14,299 nt of DNA from a bacterium (GTDB lineage Bacteria; Patescibacteria; ABY1; BM507; VMTK01): positions 1 through 14,299 of the forward strand of contig DAOWHZ010000098.1 of assembly GCA_030641105.1 (NCBI GenBank), given 5' to 3'. Both the position numbers and the translations under genes were made by a program. This document shows positions 6,566-13,015 of the stretch, piece by piece (positions within the stretch are counted from its first letter, which is position 1; each line of letters opens with the position of its first letter). The notes under the pieces were generated by a model. The model ran no database searches and was not told the DNA's origin. It worked only from the letters and a program-made list of their open reading frames with translations.

Positions 6566-6627
6566 AATAACAAAAAAATAATGAAGGCGAGGTTTGCAAA
6601 CCTCGCCTTCATTATTTTTTTGTTATT
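6566..6627. terminator. 62-bp perfect palindrome, probable bidirectional terminator
   Basis: Perfect symmetry centres between 6596 and 6597 (GGTTTG|CAAACC). The arms include A7 on the left and T7 on the right, so both strands give a GC-rich stem followed by a U run. It lies between the convergent GT4 (ends 6554) and clpB (ends 6701) genes, where it can stop both. The arms GAAGGCGA/TCGCCTTC match those at 2293-2326 and 12863-12921. Confidence 0.9.
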
Positions 6628-6700
6628 CGCTAGGCCTTATTTTATTTCCTAAATAATTAATTTTCAATCTTAAATCTAAAATCTTAAATCTAAAATTCAA

Positions 6701-9328
6701 TTACCTCACCTTCATCATCACCCGATCATGAGCTCCCAGATCAATAATAATTTTATCTCCTTCCTTAACTTTGCCTTCAATAATCTCTAAAGCTAATTCA
6801 TCAAGTATCATATTCTGAATAATTCTTTTAAGCGGCCGGGCGCCAAAGGTAATGTCATAGCCCTTTTCAGCTAACATTTTTTTAACCTTGCAAGCTATTT
6901 TAATGGTAATATCTTTATTTCTTAACCTTTGCTGCACTTTAACTAATTCCAAATCAACAATTTTAGCCAGAGCTTGTCTGTTTAAACTTTTAAATATAAC
7001 AATTTCATCAATGCGGTTTAAAAATTCTAACTTAAAATGCTCTTTTAAAATTTGATCAATTTTTTCTTTCATTTCCTGGTCCCGCATTTGCAATGCTTCT
7101 TTTTCATCACTGCCGTCAGAAAAGCCGATTGAATACTGCTTTATAACTTCATTGCCCAGATTAGAAGTCATTATTATAATAGTATTTTTAAAGTTAGCAG
7201 TCCGTCCTTTAGAATCTGTTAACTGCCCGTCATCTAAAATTTGCAGTAAAATATTAAATACTTCCGGATGGGCTTTTTCTATTTCATCAAACAAAATCAC
7301 GCTATAAGGCCGGCGGCGGATTTTTTCTGTTAATTGGCCGCCTTCATCATAGCCGACATAACCGGGAGGGGAACCGATGATTTTAGATACTGAATGCTTT
7401 TCCATAAATTCACTCATGTCTAACCTGATTAAAGCCGCTTCGTCATTAAATATAAATTCCGCTAAAGCTTTAGCTAATTCGGTTTTGCCAACACCGGTAG
7501 GGCCGACAAACAGGAATGAACCTATTGGCTTTTTTTCTTCACCAATGCCGGCGCGGGAACGGCGAATGGCATTAGCCACTGATTTTATGGCTTCACCTTG
7601 GCCAACGACCCGCTTCTTAAGATCTTCTTCCGCCCTAGCTAATTTTTTAATTTCAGATTCCAGCATTTTAGAAACCGGGATGCCGGTCCAGCGGGCAACA
7701 ACTTTAGCAATATCTTCCTGATCAATTTCTTCTTTTAAAATCCGCTGCCCGGCTTTTTGAATTTTCACCAATTCCGTTTCATACTTTTTAACATTTTTTT
7801 CTGACCGAGGAATTTTAGCATAACGGATTTCAGCCACCAAGGTTAAGTCATCGCCCTTGCGCTCGGTAATTTCCGCCTTGGCTTTAAGCTCATCAATCTG
7901 CTTTTTAGCTTCTCTGATTTTAGAAATTATTTCTTTTTCATTATTCCAATGCAGTTCAAGCTGGTTGGCTTTTTCTTTGAGTTGAGATAACTGTTTATTA
8001 ATGCTTCTTAATTTACAAGATGATTTTTTGTCTTTAATCAGCCCGGCCTTGGCAATTTTTAATTGTTTGATTTTTCTTTTAAGTTCATCCAGTTCTTCAG
8101 GCATGGAATCAATTTCCATGCGCAAAGCTGAAGCAGCTTCATCTATTAAATCAACCGCTTTGTCCGGCAAGAATCTGTCTGTAATATAGCGAGCCGAAAA
8201 TCTGGCAGCCGCCGTAACAGCATCATCAGTAATACGCACACCATGATGAACTTCATATTTTTCTTTAATGCCGCGCAATATAGCAATAGTGTCTTCAATG
8301 CTTGGTTCAGCCACATAAATGGGCTGGAATCGTCTTTCTAAAGCCGCATCCCGTTCAATATATCTTTGGTATTCCTTAGTGGTGGTAGCTCCTATGGCCC
8401 GCAGTTCACCCCGCGCCAGGGCTGGTTTAAGCATATTGGAAGCGTCAATTGATCCTTCAGCCGCGCCGGCCCCAACCAAAGTGTGTAATTCATCAATAAA
8501 TAAAATAATATTGCCTGATTTGGCTTTAATTTCTTTTAGCACGGCTTTAAGCCGATCTTCAAATTCACCCCTAAATTTTGCCCCAGCCACTAAAGAGCCG
8601 ATATCAAGCGAAATTAATTCTTTATTTTTTAAGCTTTCCGGCACATCGCCGCTGACAATCCTCTGCGCCAGCCCTTCCACGATCGCGGTCTTGCCGGTTC
8701 CGGCCTCGCCAATTAAAACAGGGTTATTTTTAGTGCGTCTTGACAAAACCTGCATAATGCGCCTGATTTCATTATCCCGGCCAATAACCGGATCAAGTTT
8801 TTCCTGTCTGGCCATTTCAGTAAGATTAATAGCATATTTTTCCAAGACCTGAAATTTTGCCTCCGGGGACGGCGTATCAACCTTTTGCGCGCCGCGCAAT
8901 TGGGATAATATTTTTAAAACCTCGTCATATTCAACTCCGGACATTATTAAAATTTCCTGTGCCTTTGACTTAATGCTAATTAAGGCCAAAAGCAGATGTT
9001 CAGTGGAAATATATTCATCATTCATTTTAAATGCCTCTTTTTTAGCGCGTTCTAAAATCATAGCCACTTCAGATGTGCCTTGCACCGTGCCAATAGATGA
9101 GGTCATTGATACTTTTGGCAATTTTTCAATTTCATTAATAACTTTTTTTTCTATAAATACAGGATCAATTTTTAGCTTTTCTAAAATCGGCTTGATCAAA
9201 CTTTCAGTTTGCTGCGACAGCGAAGCCAGCACATGCAAAGCTTCAATGTGCTGTTGGCCATGATCTTGCGCAATAATCTGCGCGTTTATAACAGCTTCCT
9301 GTGATTTATGAGTAAATTTGTCTAACAT
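6701..9328 (-). CDS. clpB: ATP-dependent disaggregase ClpB
   Basis: An 875-aa Hsp100 chaperone that, with DnaK, extracts polypeptides from aggregates by threading them through a hexameric AAA+ ring in the cytoplasm. Domains in order: Clp N domain (1-145, two repeats beginning FTHKSQEAV and [11 protein letters not shown]), first AAA+ module with Walker A GEAGTGKT (207-214) and Walker [15 protein letters not shown], a charged coiled-coil middle domain (about 405-530), and second AAA+ module with GPTGVGKT, pore segment [13 protein letters not shown], Walker [14 protein letters not shown] and the C-terminal small domain. The middle domain distinguishes it from ClpA/ClpC. Length is normal. A promoter and perfect CIRCE lie upstream, predicting HrcA repression. 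There is no clear Shine-Dalgarno before the ATG. It is convergent with the GT4 gene. Confidence 0.97.
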   Translation of the reverse strand: MLDKFTHKSQEAVINAQIIAQDHGQQHIEALHVLASLSQQTESLIKPILEKLKIDPVFIEKKVINEIEKLPKVSMTSSIGTVQGTSEVAMILERAKKEAFKMNDEYISTEHLLLALISIKSKAQEILIMSGVEYDEVLKILSQLRGAQKVDTPSPEAKFQVLEKYAINLTEMARQEKLDPVIGRDNEIRRIMQVLSRRTKNNPVLIGEAGTGKTAIVEGLAQRIVSGDVPESLKNKELISLDIGSLVAGAKFRGEFEDRLKAVLKEIKAKSGNIILFIDELHTLVGAGAAEGSIDASNMLKPALARGELRAIGATTTKEYQRYIERDAALERRFQPIYVAEPSIEDTIAILRGIKEKYEVHHGVRITDDAVTAAARFSARYITDRFLPDKAVDLIDEAASALRMEIDSMPEELDELKRKIKQLKIAKAGLIKDKKSSCKLRSINKQLSQLKEKANQLELHWNNEKEIISKIREAKKQIDELKAKAEITERKGDDLTLVAEIRYAKIPRSEKNVKKYETELVKIQKAGQRILKEEIDQEDIAKVVARWTGIPVSKMLESEIKKLARAEEDLKKRVVGQGEAIKSVANAIRRSRAGIGEEKKPIGSFLFVGPTGVGKTELAKALAEFIFNDEAALIRLDMSEFMEKHSVSKIIGSPPGYVGYDEGGQLTEKIRRRPYSVILFDEIEKAHPEVFNILLQILDDGQLTDSKGRTANFKNTIIIMTSNLGNEVIKQYSIGFSDGSDEKEALQMRDQEMKEKIDQILKEHFKLEFLNRIDEIVIFKSLNRQALAKIVDLELVKVQQRLRNKDITIKIACKVKKMLAEKGYDITFGARPLKRIIQNMILDELALEIIEGKVKEGDKIIIDLGAHDRVMMKVR

Positions 9329-9357
9329 ATTGGTATTAGTTAATTAGTTGCTTAGTT

Positions 9358-9387
9358 TCAGCCAAAGGCTGATCCGCCTTGGGCGGA
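9358..9387. repeat. Tandem GC hairpins in the clpB leader
   Basis: Two adjoining 6-bp stems: TCAGCC/GGCTGA (9358-9372) and TCCGCC/GGCGGA (9373-9387), each with a 3-nt loop. A 13-bp exact direct repeat, AGTTAATTAGTTG, flanks them at 9338-9350 and 9392-9404. The unit lies within the untranslated leader between the CIRCE operator and the clpB start, so it would be transcribed. Confidence 0.8.
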
Positions 9388-9404
9388 AATCAGTTAATTA
9401 GTTG

Positions 9405-9431
9405 TTAGCACTCGCAAAGATAGAGTGCTAA
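9405..9431 (-). promoter_or_regulatory. CIRCE operator (HrcA site) of clpB
   Basis: TTAGCACTC, 9-nt spacer, GAGTGCTAA: a perfect match to the CIRCE consensus bound by the heat-shock repressor HrcA. On the minus strand it begins 4 nt after the -10 hexamer, covering the expected transcription start, which is the classic arrangement for repression. hrcA itself is not in this window. Confidence 0.95.
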
Positions 9432-9435
9432 TTTC

Positions 9436-9464
9436 AATATAGTATAGTGGGGAAAATATGTCAA
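9436..9464 (-). promoter_or_regulatory. sigma70-type promoter of clpB
   Basis: On the minus strand, TTGACA (9464-9459), a 17-nt spacer and TATATT (9441-9436). The -35 matches consensus fully and the -10 differs at one base. The start would fall at the edge of CIRCE, leaving a leader of about 100 nt before the clpB ATG. A palindromic repeat abuts the -35 on its upstream side. Confidence 0.88.
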
Positions 9465-9492
9465 GCCTTCGCCAAGGCTACGGCTTGCAAGC
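9465..9492. repeat. Palindromic repeat abutting the clpB promoter
   Basis: GCCTT/AAGGC (9465-9478) overlaps a longer AAGCC/GGCTT pairing and is followed by the 10-bp palindrome GCTTGCAAGC (9483-9492). The element is GC-rich compared with the surrounding spacer. The rest of the spacer up to 9699 shows no gene and no convincing promoter, only an isolated TTGACA at 9558-9563 with no good partner. Confidence 0.65.
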
Positions 9493-9699
9493 AAGTCCTC
9501 TGATGAAAATAATAATGAGAATTTGGCTAAAATTAGTGGTTGAATCTTGGAATAGGGTTGACAGGTTCTTGAGAATGTGCAAAGGTGTAATTAGAACATT
9601 TTTGTTGTTTGTCCTTTCATAATAATTAAATTTAACATCAAGAAGGTAAAAGTAAAAGCGAAGGTTTGTTAAAATTTATTTCAACAAAGGAGGTATATA

Positions 9700-9915
9700 A
9701 TGACCACAAAAAAACAAAACGACCAAAAAAATAAAGTTAGGGTGCAATTTGATCTTTCACCAGAAGGAGTTAAGCAAGTTGATAGATTGGTAAATGATCT
9801 TGATTATGCAAGCAGGGCAGAAGCAATTCGCAAAGCAGTTAAGGTTTGTAATTATATTTTGAAAAAGAAAAAAGCAGGCAGAAAGAGCATTAAGATAGAG
9901 GATTTATTATTATAA
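9700..9915 (+). CDS. Ribbon-helix-helix (CopG/Arc-like) transcriptional regulator
   Basis: A 71-aa protein with a ribbon-helix-helix fold, which dimerises and inserts a two-stranded beta ribbon into the DNA major groove. Visible parts: a basic N-terminal arm (TTKKQNDQKNK), strand VRVQFDL (13-19), helix 1 SPEGVKQVDRLVNDL (20-34), the turn YASRAEA and helix 2 RAEAIRKAVKVCNYIL. A basic tail follows (KKKKAGRKSIKIEDLLL). A textbook Shine-Dalgarno AAAGGAGGT (9686-9694) sits 6 nt before the ATG, and an intrinsic terminator follows, so it is monocistronic. No toxin gene is adjacent, so it is not an evident antitoxin; the neighbouring clpB is under CIRCE instead. Its target is unknown. Confidence 0.88.
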   Translation: MTTKKQNDQKNKVRVQFDLSPEGVKQVDRLVNDLDYASRAEAIRKAVKVCNYILKKKKAGRKSIKIEDLLL

Positions 9916-9938
9916 TAACCCTTCACGATTAACTTCAG

Positions 9939-9971
9939 CTCCATAGCCCTTCGTGACTATGGAGTTTTTTT
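9939..9971 (+). terminator. Intrinsic terminator of the ribbon-helix-helix gene
   Basis: 8-bp stem CTCCATAG/CTATGGAG (9939-9946 with 9957-9964), a 10-nt loop, then seven Ts (9965-9971). It lies 24 nt after the stop codon. Confidence 0.93.
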
Positions 9972-10074
9972 ATAGTTTAATCGTATCTTTTGCACCAAAT
10001 GATACAATTAAAATAACCGCTATTTATTATGAATGGCAGTTTATTTTTTATATAAATCTTTCCTGTTGTTTAAT

Positions 10075-11091
10075 TTACTCCACAATATCCAAATTTTTAT
10101 CACAAGCCGTGCATCTGCCTTTATTGTCTAATCTTTCAATATGATAACCCATGCGTCTGATTGCTAACTCGCCGCATTTAGGGCAGTAAGTATTTTCTTT
10201 TTGATCGCCGGGAATATTACCGACATAAACATATTTTAACCCGGCTTCTTTGCCAATCTCATAGCATTGATAAATTAAATCATCACCAGTAGGAGTTAAA
10301 TTTTTTAATTTCCAGGAAATTTCCGGTGAAAATTTAGACAAGTGCCAAGGCACATCTGTGTCTAATTCTACAGCAATAAATTCCGCTAATTGTTTCAGCA
10401 TTTCCAAACTGTCAGACAAAGTAGGGATAATTAAAGTAGTAACCTCTAAATGCACATCAGCTTGTTTAATGGTTTTTAAATTATCTAATATCGGCTTGAC
10501 TCGGGCCTGGCAGTTATTTCTATAAAATTCATCATCCATTGATTTTAAATCAACATTAATAGCATCAAGATAGGGGAGCATGGCTTCTAAACATTGCTCA
10601 GACATAAATCCATTACTAACCCAGATATTTTTAACATTATTTTCCCGAGCTAATTTCATAATGTCCAAGGCATATTCAGCAAATATTGTTGGCTCGGTAT
10701 AGGTATAGGCAATTGACTTGCAATTATTGCCAATGGCTTCTTCAATAATTTTTTCCGGCTCAATAAAGTCCATGCCCCGGACCTTATTTTCAATGTCAGT
10801 GGCTTGGCTAATGTCCCAGTTTTGGCAATTAGCGCACCGAAAATTGCAGCCCAATGTGCCAAGAGAATAAGAATAACTGCCGGGACGAAAATGAAACAGG
10901 GGTTTTTTTTCAATCGGATCAATATTGGTTGCTATTGGGTAGCCGTAGACTAAAGTATACAGTTTGCCATTCTGATTTTTACGAGTATGACAAATACCAA
11001 CTTGGCCATTTTTTATGGCGCAAAAATGATTACAGAGCTGGCATTGGATAATATTGTTATCTAATTTTTTGTAGAATTTGGCTTCATGCAT
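10075..11091 (-). CDS. amrS: AmmeMemoRadiSam system radical SAM enzyme
   Basis: A 338-aa radical SAM protein matching the AmrS family (formerly annotated as pyruvate formate-lyase-activating-like). The radical SAM cluster motif is C82x3C86x2C89 in GCNFRCANCQNW. Four N-terminal cysteines (C17, C20, C24, C34 in CQLCNHFCAI...GICH) and a C-terminal zinc-ribbon-like tail (YCPKCGEL...RCTACDKN) are family hallmarks. Family partners are AmrA (AMMECR1) and AmrB (Memo); neither is in this window, and the substrate is not established in the family. The start is supported by TATAAT exactly 6 nt before the ATG with no Shine-Dalgarno, implying a leaderless mRNA. Catalysis by 5'-deoxyadenosyl radical is inferred from the motif. 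Confidence 0.92.
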   Translation of the reverse strand: MHEAKFYKKLDNNIIQCQLCNHFCAIKNGQVGICHTRKNQNGKLYTLVYGYPIATNIDPIEKKPLFHFRPGSYSYSLGTLGCNFRCANCQNWDISQATDIENKVRGMDFIEPEKIIEEAIGNNCKSIAYTYTEPTIFAEYALDIMKLARENNVKNIWVSNGFMSEQCLEAMLPYLDAINVDLKSMDDEFYRNNCQARVKPILDNLKTIKQADVHLEVTTLIIPTLSDSLEMLKQLAEFIAVELDTDVPWHLSKFSPEISWKLKNLTPTGDDLIYQCYEIGKEAGLKYVYVGNIPGDQKENTYCPKCGELAIRRMGYHIERLDNKGRCTACDKNLDIVE

Positions 11092-11097
11092 ATTAGC

Positions 11098-11103
11098 ATT
11101 ATA
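11098..11103 (-). promoter_or_regulatory. -10 element placed for leaderless amrS transcription
   Basis: Perfect TATAAT on the minus strand (11103-11098), then 6 nt, then the amrS ATG, so transcription should begin at the start codon. The -35 region is T-rich and does not match TTGACA well. Confidence 0.6.
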
Positions 11104-11139
11104 TTAACAAATATTTTAAAAAAAGAAAAGGCGTTTTTT

Positions 11140-11260
11140 AGATAACAGACCCGCCCGACCGCGTGCTGTTTTTAAATTAATATAAATTAGTTTAATCGCT
11201 CAGGCGGGCGCGGTAGCAGACGACAGATAACAGATTACCTGTCATCTAATTATAAAGATA
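11140..11260. repeat. GC-rich repeat-like spacer upstream of amrS
   Basis: Blocks such as CCCGCCCGACCGCG (from 11147) and GGCGGGCGCGGT (near 11202), and repeated GATAACAGA words, stand out in an otherwise AT-rich spacer. Similar words (CCCGCCTGCGCAGACAGG, AGATAACAGA) recur at 12523-12556. No gene is seen. Confidence 0.45.
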
Positions 11261-11283
11261 GCAGAAGGCAAACAAAAAGAAAA

Positions 11284-11310
11284 GGCATTCTGCTTTTTTT
11301 ACAGAATGCC
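11284..11310 (-). terminator. Intrinsic terminator of the two-gene minus unit
   Basis: 9-bp stem GGCATTCTG/CAGAATGCC (11302-11310 with 11284-11292) and a 9-nt loop. On the minus strand it is followed by TTTTCTTTTTG. It lies 22 nt past the stop of the 58-aa gene and insulates it from amrS. Confidence 0.9.
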
Positions 11311-11332
11311 ATGTAATTATTGAGTTGCTAAT

Positions 11333-11509
11333 TTACTGCGGTAATAGTCCGATGCCACCAGGATCGATTTTGTCTTTAAGGTGCGCAGCTTCATGTTCAT
11401 CAATTACGCGATTTTTTACCATTTCATCAATCCCGGCTAATTGCCTTAATACCTCGCTTTTTGCGATTTTTTGATTTTCATCAATCATTAGCTTTTTGCC
11501 TCCACGCAT
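11333..11509 (-). CDS. 58-aa hypothetical protein with an HExxH motif
   Basis: A 58-codon frame read on the minus strand, starting MRGGKKLMIDENQKIAKSEV and ending DPGGIGLLPQ. Strong support comes from AGGAGG ending 6 nt before the ATG (GGAGG 11520-11516) and a canonical intrinsic terminator just after the stop. It is mostly helical and charged, with no membrane segment. Residues 39-43 read HEAAH, the HExxH zinc-protease signature, but at 58 aa the protein lacks the rest of a zincin fold, so this may be chance or a remnant. It lies 42 bp after the 96-aa gene on the same strand, probably in one transcript. Family not recognised. Confidence 0.75.
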   Translation of the reverse strand: MRGGKKLMIDENQKIAKSEVLRQLAGIDEMVKNRVIDEHEAAHLKDKIDPGGIGLLPQ

Positions 11510-11551
11510 ATTGCACCTCCTAATTCGGTTTAATTTTGTTAACGCCTGGGC

Positions 11552-11842
11552 TTATATAGTGGGTTTATATATACCAGAGGTGTAAGTGTATGGCCCAAAG
11601 AAAATGCCCAGCTTTTCTTTCCATGAAAATTTTTCCATAAAAAATTTCCATTCTACACTGGTATTTATAAATATTTCTTTGGCGTATTCTTTTCCTCCCA
11701 CTTGCACTCGTTCCCTGAATGTGCTGGTTTGTGTATATTTATAAAATGCCAGTAACACTTTTGCTTTTGCCCAGGGCGAGTGGCCCTTGATATATCCATA
11801 AATCTTTATGATTACCACTAAAAGCACGGATATAAATTTCAT
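11552..11842 (-). CDS. 96-aa hypothetical protein with N-terminal membrane anchor
   Basis: Unrecognised protein beginning MKFISVLLVVIIKIYGYI, a single hydrophobic segment (about 3-17) that could be a membrane anchor or uncleaved signal. It is followed by a basic, aromatic-rich region (SPWAKAKVLLAFYKYTQTS, VEWKFFMEKFSWKEKLG) and a tail ending FGPYTYTSGIYKPTI. The frame extends 17 codons upstream to 11893, but the internal ATG at 11842 is chosen because GGAGGG (11852-11847) sits 4 nt before it, and the upstream residues are coding-unlike. It is probably the first gene of a two-gene minus unit with the 58-aa gene and is divergent from thpR. Function is unknown. Confidence 0.68.
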   Translation of the reverse strand: MKFISVLLVVIIKIYGYIKGHSPWAKAKVLLAFYKYTQTSTFRERVQVGGKEYAKEIFINTSVEWKFFMEKFSWKEKLGIFFGPYTYTSGIYKPTI

Positions 11843-11899
11843 TTTTCCCTCCTTTTTTTTGTTTGTGTTGTTTAGTTGTTTATAAGTTAGCATAAATTG

Positions 11900-11928
11900 T
11901 TGATAAAATCAAGAGCATGAGATATAAT
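11900..11928 (+). promoter_or_regulatory. Promoter of thpR, leaderless arrangement
   Basis: TTGATA (11900-11905), 17-nt spacer, TATAAT (11923-11928), then 6 nt to the thpR ATG at 11935. The predicted start of transcription is the first base of the start codon, and there is no Shine-Dalgarno. Confidence 0.82.
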
Positions 11929-11934
11929 TAAAAT

Positions 11935-12498
11935 ATGCAGGAACAAAGAAAAAAACGTTTATTTATTGCTTTAAATTTACCGCAGAATATTAAAAATGAA
12001 ATATCTGTTTTAATAAATAGATTAGATAGACAAAACAGTAGAGCGCCGGTAAAGTGGGTTAAGCCAGCAGGTATGCACCTAACTTTGCACTTTTTAGGTT
12101 ATGTAAGCGCTGATTTAGAAGAGCAAATTAAATTAGCTATGCAATGCTTTCAGGGTAAATTTGGCCAATTGCAACTTAAGCTAAGCAAGATTAACGCTTT
12201 TCCTGATTTGACTTATCCAAGGGTAATATTTTTAGAATGCAGGCAAATTCATGGCAAATCTGTTTTTAAATTACGAGAATTGTTAGGAGAAAAATTAATT
12301 CAACTGGGAATTAAAGTTGATAAGCGGCCATGGAAGCTGCATCTTACATTGGGGCGGGTTAAAGAAAGATGCAATGTAAAAATAGAAAAATGTACAATTG
12401 CTCCTTCGGAATTCATGATGAACACTTTTGAATTAATGGAATCCGTGTTAAGGCCTGCCGGCGCAGAGTATAGAAAAGTGATAAGTTATATTATGTAA
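11935..12498 (+). CDS. thpR: RNA 2',3'-cyclic phosphodiesterase
   Basis: A 187-aa member of the 2H phosphoesterase superfamily (ThpR/LigT), which opens 2',3'-cyclic phosphate ends on RNA and was first known for 2'-5' RNA ligation of tRNA halves. Both catalytic HxT motifs are present: H48LT50 in MHLTLHFLG and H136LT138 in LHLTLGRV, at the expected spacing. The opening KRLFIALNLP and the block VKWVKPAGMH are also typical. Length matches the family (about 180 aa). Transcription appears leaderless from its own promoter. It is followed after 84 bp by the DUF167 gene on the same strand, with a hairpin repeat in between. Confidence 0.95.
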   Translation: MQEQRKKRLFIALNLPQNIKNEISVLINRLDRQNSRAPVKWVKPAGMHLTLHFLGYVSADLEEQIKLAMQCFQGKFGQLQLKLSKINAFPDLTYPRVIFLECRQIHGKSVFKLRELLGEKLIQLGIKVDKRPWKLHLTLGRVKERCNVKIEKCTIAPSEFMMNTFELMESVLRPAGAEYRKVISYIM

Positions 12499-12504
12499 AA
12501 ATTT

Positions 12505-12581
12505 TTTTAGAAAGCAGAAAGCAGCCCGCCTGCGCAGACAGGAAAGCAGATAACAGAGAAGCTGCTTTTTGTTTTCTAAAA
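12505..12581. repeat. Nested inverted repeat between thpR and the DUF167 gene
   Basis: Outer arms of 21 nt (12505-12525 and 12561-12581, about 19 matches) are of the TTTTAGAAAGCAGAAAGCAGC type. Inside is a GC palindrome, CCTGCGCAGACAGG (12529-12542), shared on the opposite strand with the coding hairpin at 5962-5976. The right arm ends in a T-rich run, so it may weakly terminate thpR transcription, but it abuts the next start codon. Confidence 0.75.
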
Positions 12582-12582
12582 T

Positions 12583-12849
12583 ATGTTAGAGCAATATAAG
12601 CGACAATTAAAAAATAAAGGTGAATTATATTTGCGTGTTAAAGCGCGGCCTGGCGCGGTTAGAACCGCTGTAATAAAAGCAATGGATGATGGAACAATCA
12701 AAGTTAATATTGCCGCGCCGCCGGTTAAAGGCAAAGCCAACCAGGAACTTGTTAGGTTTTTAGCCAAAGAATTTGCTGTTTTAAAAAATAATGTTAAGAT
12801 AGTTAGCGGAGGAAGCGGGAGAGTGAAATTAGTTAGGGTAATAAAATAA
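12583..12849 (+). CDS. DUF167/YggU family protein
   Basis: An 88-aa small alpha/beta protein of the DUF167 (YggU) family, conserved across bacteria, archaea and eukaryotes; its function is not established. The diagnostic block is clear: LYLRVKARPGAVRTAV, then IKVNIAAPPVKGKANQELVRFLAKEF (the AAPPVxGKAN signature), then VKIVSGGSGRVKLVRV. Length is normal. No Shine-Dalgarno precedes the ATG, which directly follows the nested repeat. The stop is followed by a perfect-arm palindrome acting as a likely terminator. An opposite-strand frame across 12576-12869 is only its shadow. Confidence 0.93.
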   Translation: MLEQYKRQLKNKGELYLRVKARPGAVRTAVIKAMDDGTIKVNIAAPPVKGKANQELVRFLAKEFAVLKNNVKIVSGGSGRVKLVRVIK

Positions 12850-12862
12850 TTATTGAAGATTA

Positions 12863-12921
12863 CAAACAAAAAAATGAAGGCGAATCCCGCCGAGCGGGAT
12901 TCGCCTTCATTTTTTTGTTTG
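12863..12921. terminator. Perfect-arm palindrome, probable terminator after the DUF167 gene
   Basis: 28-bp perfect arms (12863-12890 and 12894-12921) around a 3-nt loop. A7 lies in the left arm and T7 in the right. The arms contain GAAGGCGA/TCGCCTTC, as in the palindromes at 2293 and 6566, but the core (ATCCCGC/GCGGGAT) is different. It lies between convergent genes and gives a T run on either strand. Confidence 0.9.
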
Positions 12922-12944
12922 ATGTTTTTGAAACAAATAAAAAA

Positions 12945-12970
12945 AGTCCGACTTTTAGTAAAGTCGGACT
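12945..12970 (-). terminator. Intrinsic terminator of guaA
   Basis: 11-bp perfect stem AGTCCGACTTT/AAAGTCGGACT with a 4-nt loop (12956-12959). On the minus strand it is followed by TTTTTTATTTG. It lies about 45 nt past the guaA stop. Confidence 0.93.
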
Positions 12971-13015
12971 AGTCCTTTTTTTCGATATGTTTTATCCTCC
13001 GTTAAATTATTTTTA

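Noticed and set aside
8319..8852. 177-aa plus-strand frame within clpB
   Set aside because: It is antisense to the conserved first AAA+ module of ClpB, with shadow composition and no initiation signal.
9558..9586. TTGACA at 9558 as promoter of the ribbon-helix-helix gene
   Set aside because: No acceptable -10 hexamer lies 16-18 nt downstream.
9465..9699. Possible small RNA or tRNA in the spacer before the ribbon-helix-helix gene
   Set aside because: No cloverleaf or T-loop consensus is visible; structure is limited to the palindromic repeat at 9465-9492.
9700..9915. Antitoxin of a toxin-antitoxin pair
   Set aside because: The gene is monocistronic with its own terminator, and no toxin-like frame is adjacent.
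9953..10144. Plus-strand 63-aa frame after the ribbon-helix-helix gene
   Set aside because: It starts inside the terminator hairpin and overlaps the 3' end of amrS on the other strand, with no ribosome site.
11552..11893. Longer 113-aa start for the minus-strand anchored protein
   Set aside because: The internal ATG at 11842 has a strong ribosome site and a hydrophobic N-terminus directly after it; the extension is polar and lysine/asparagine-rich.
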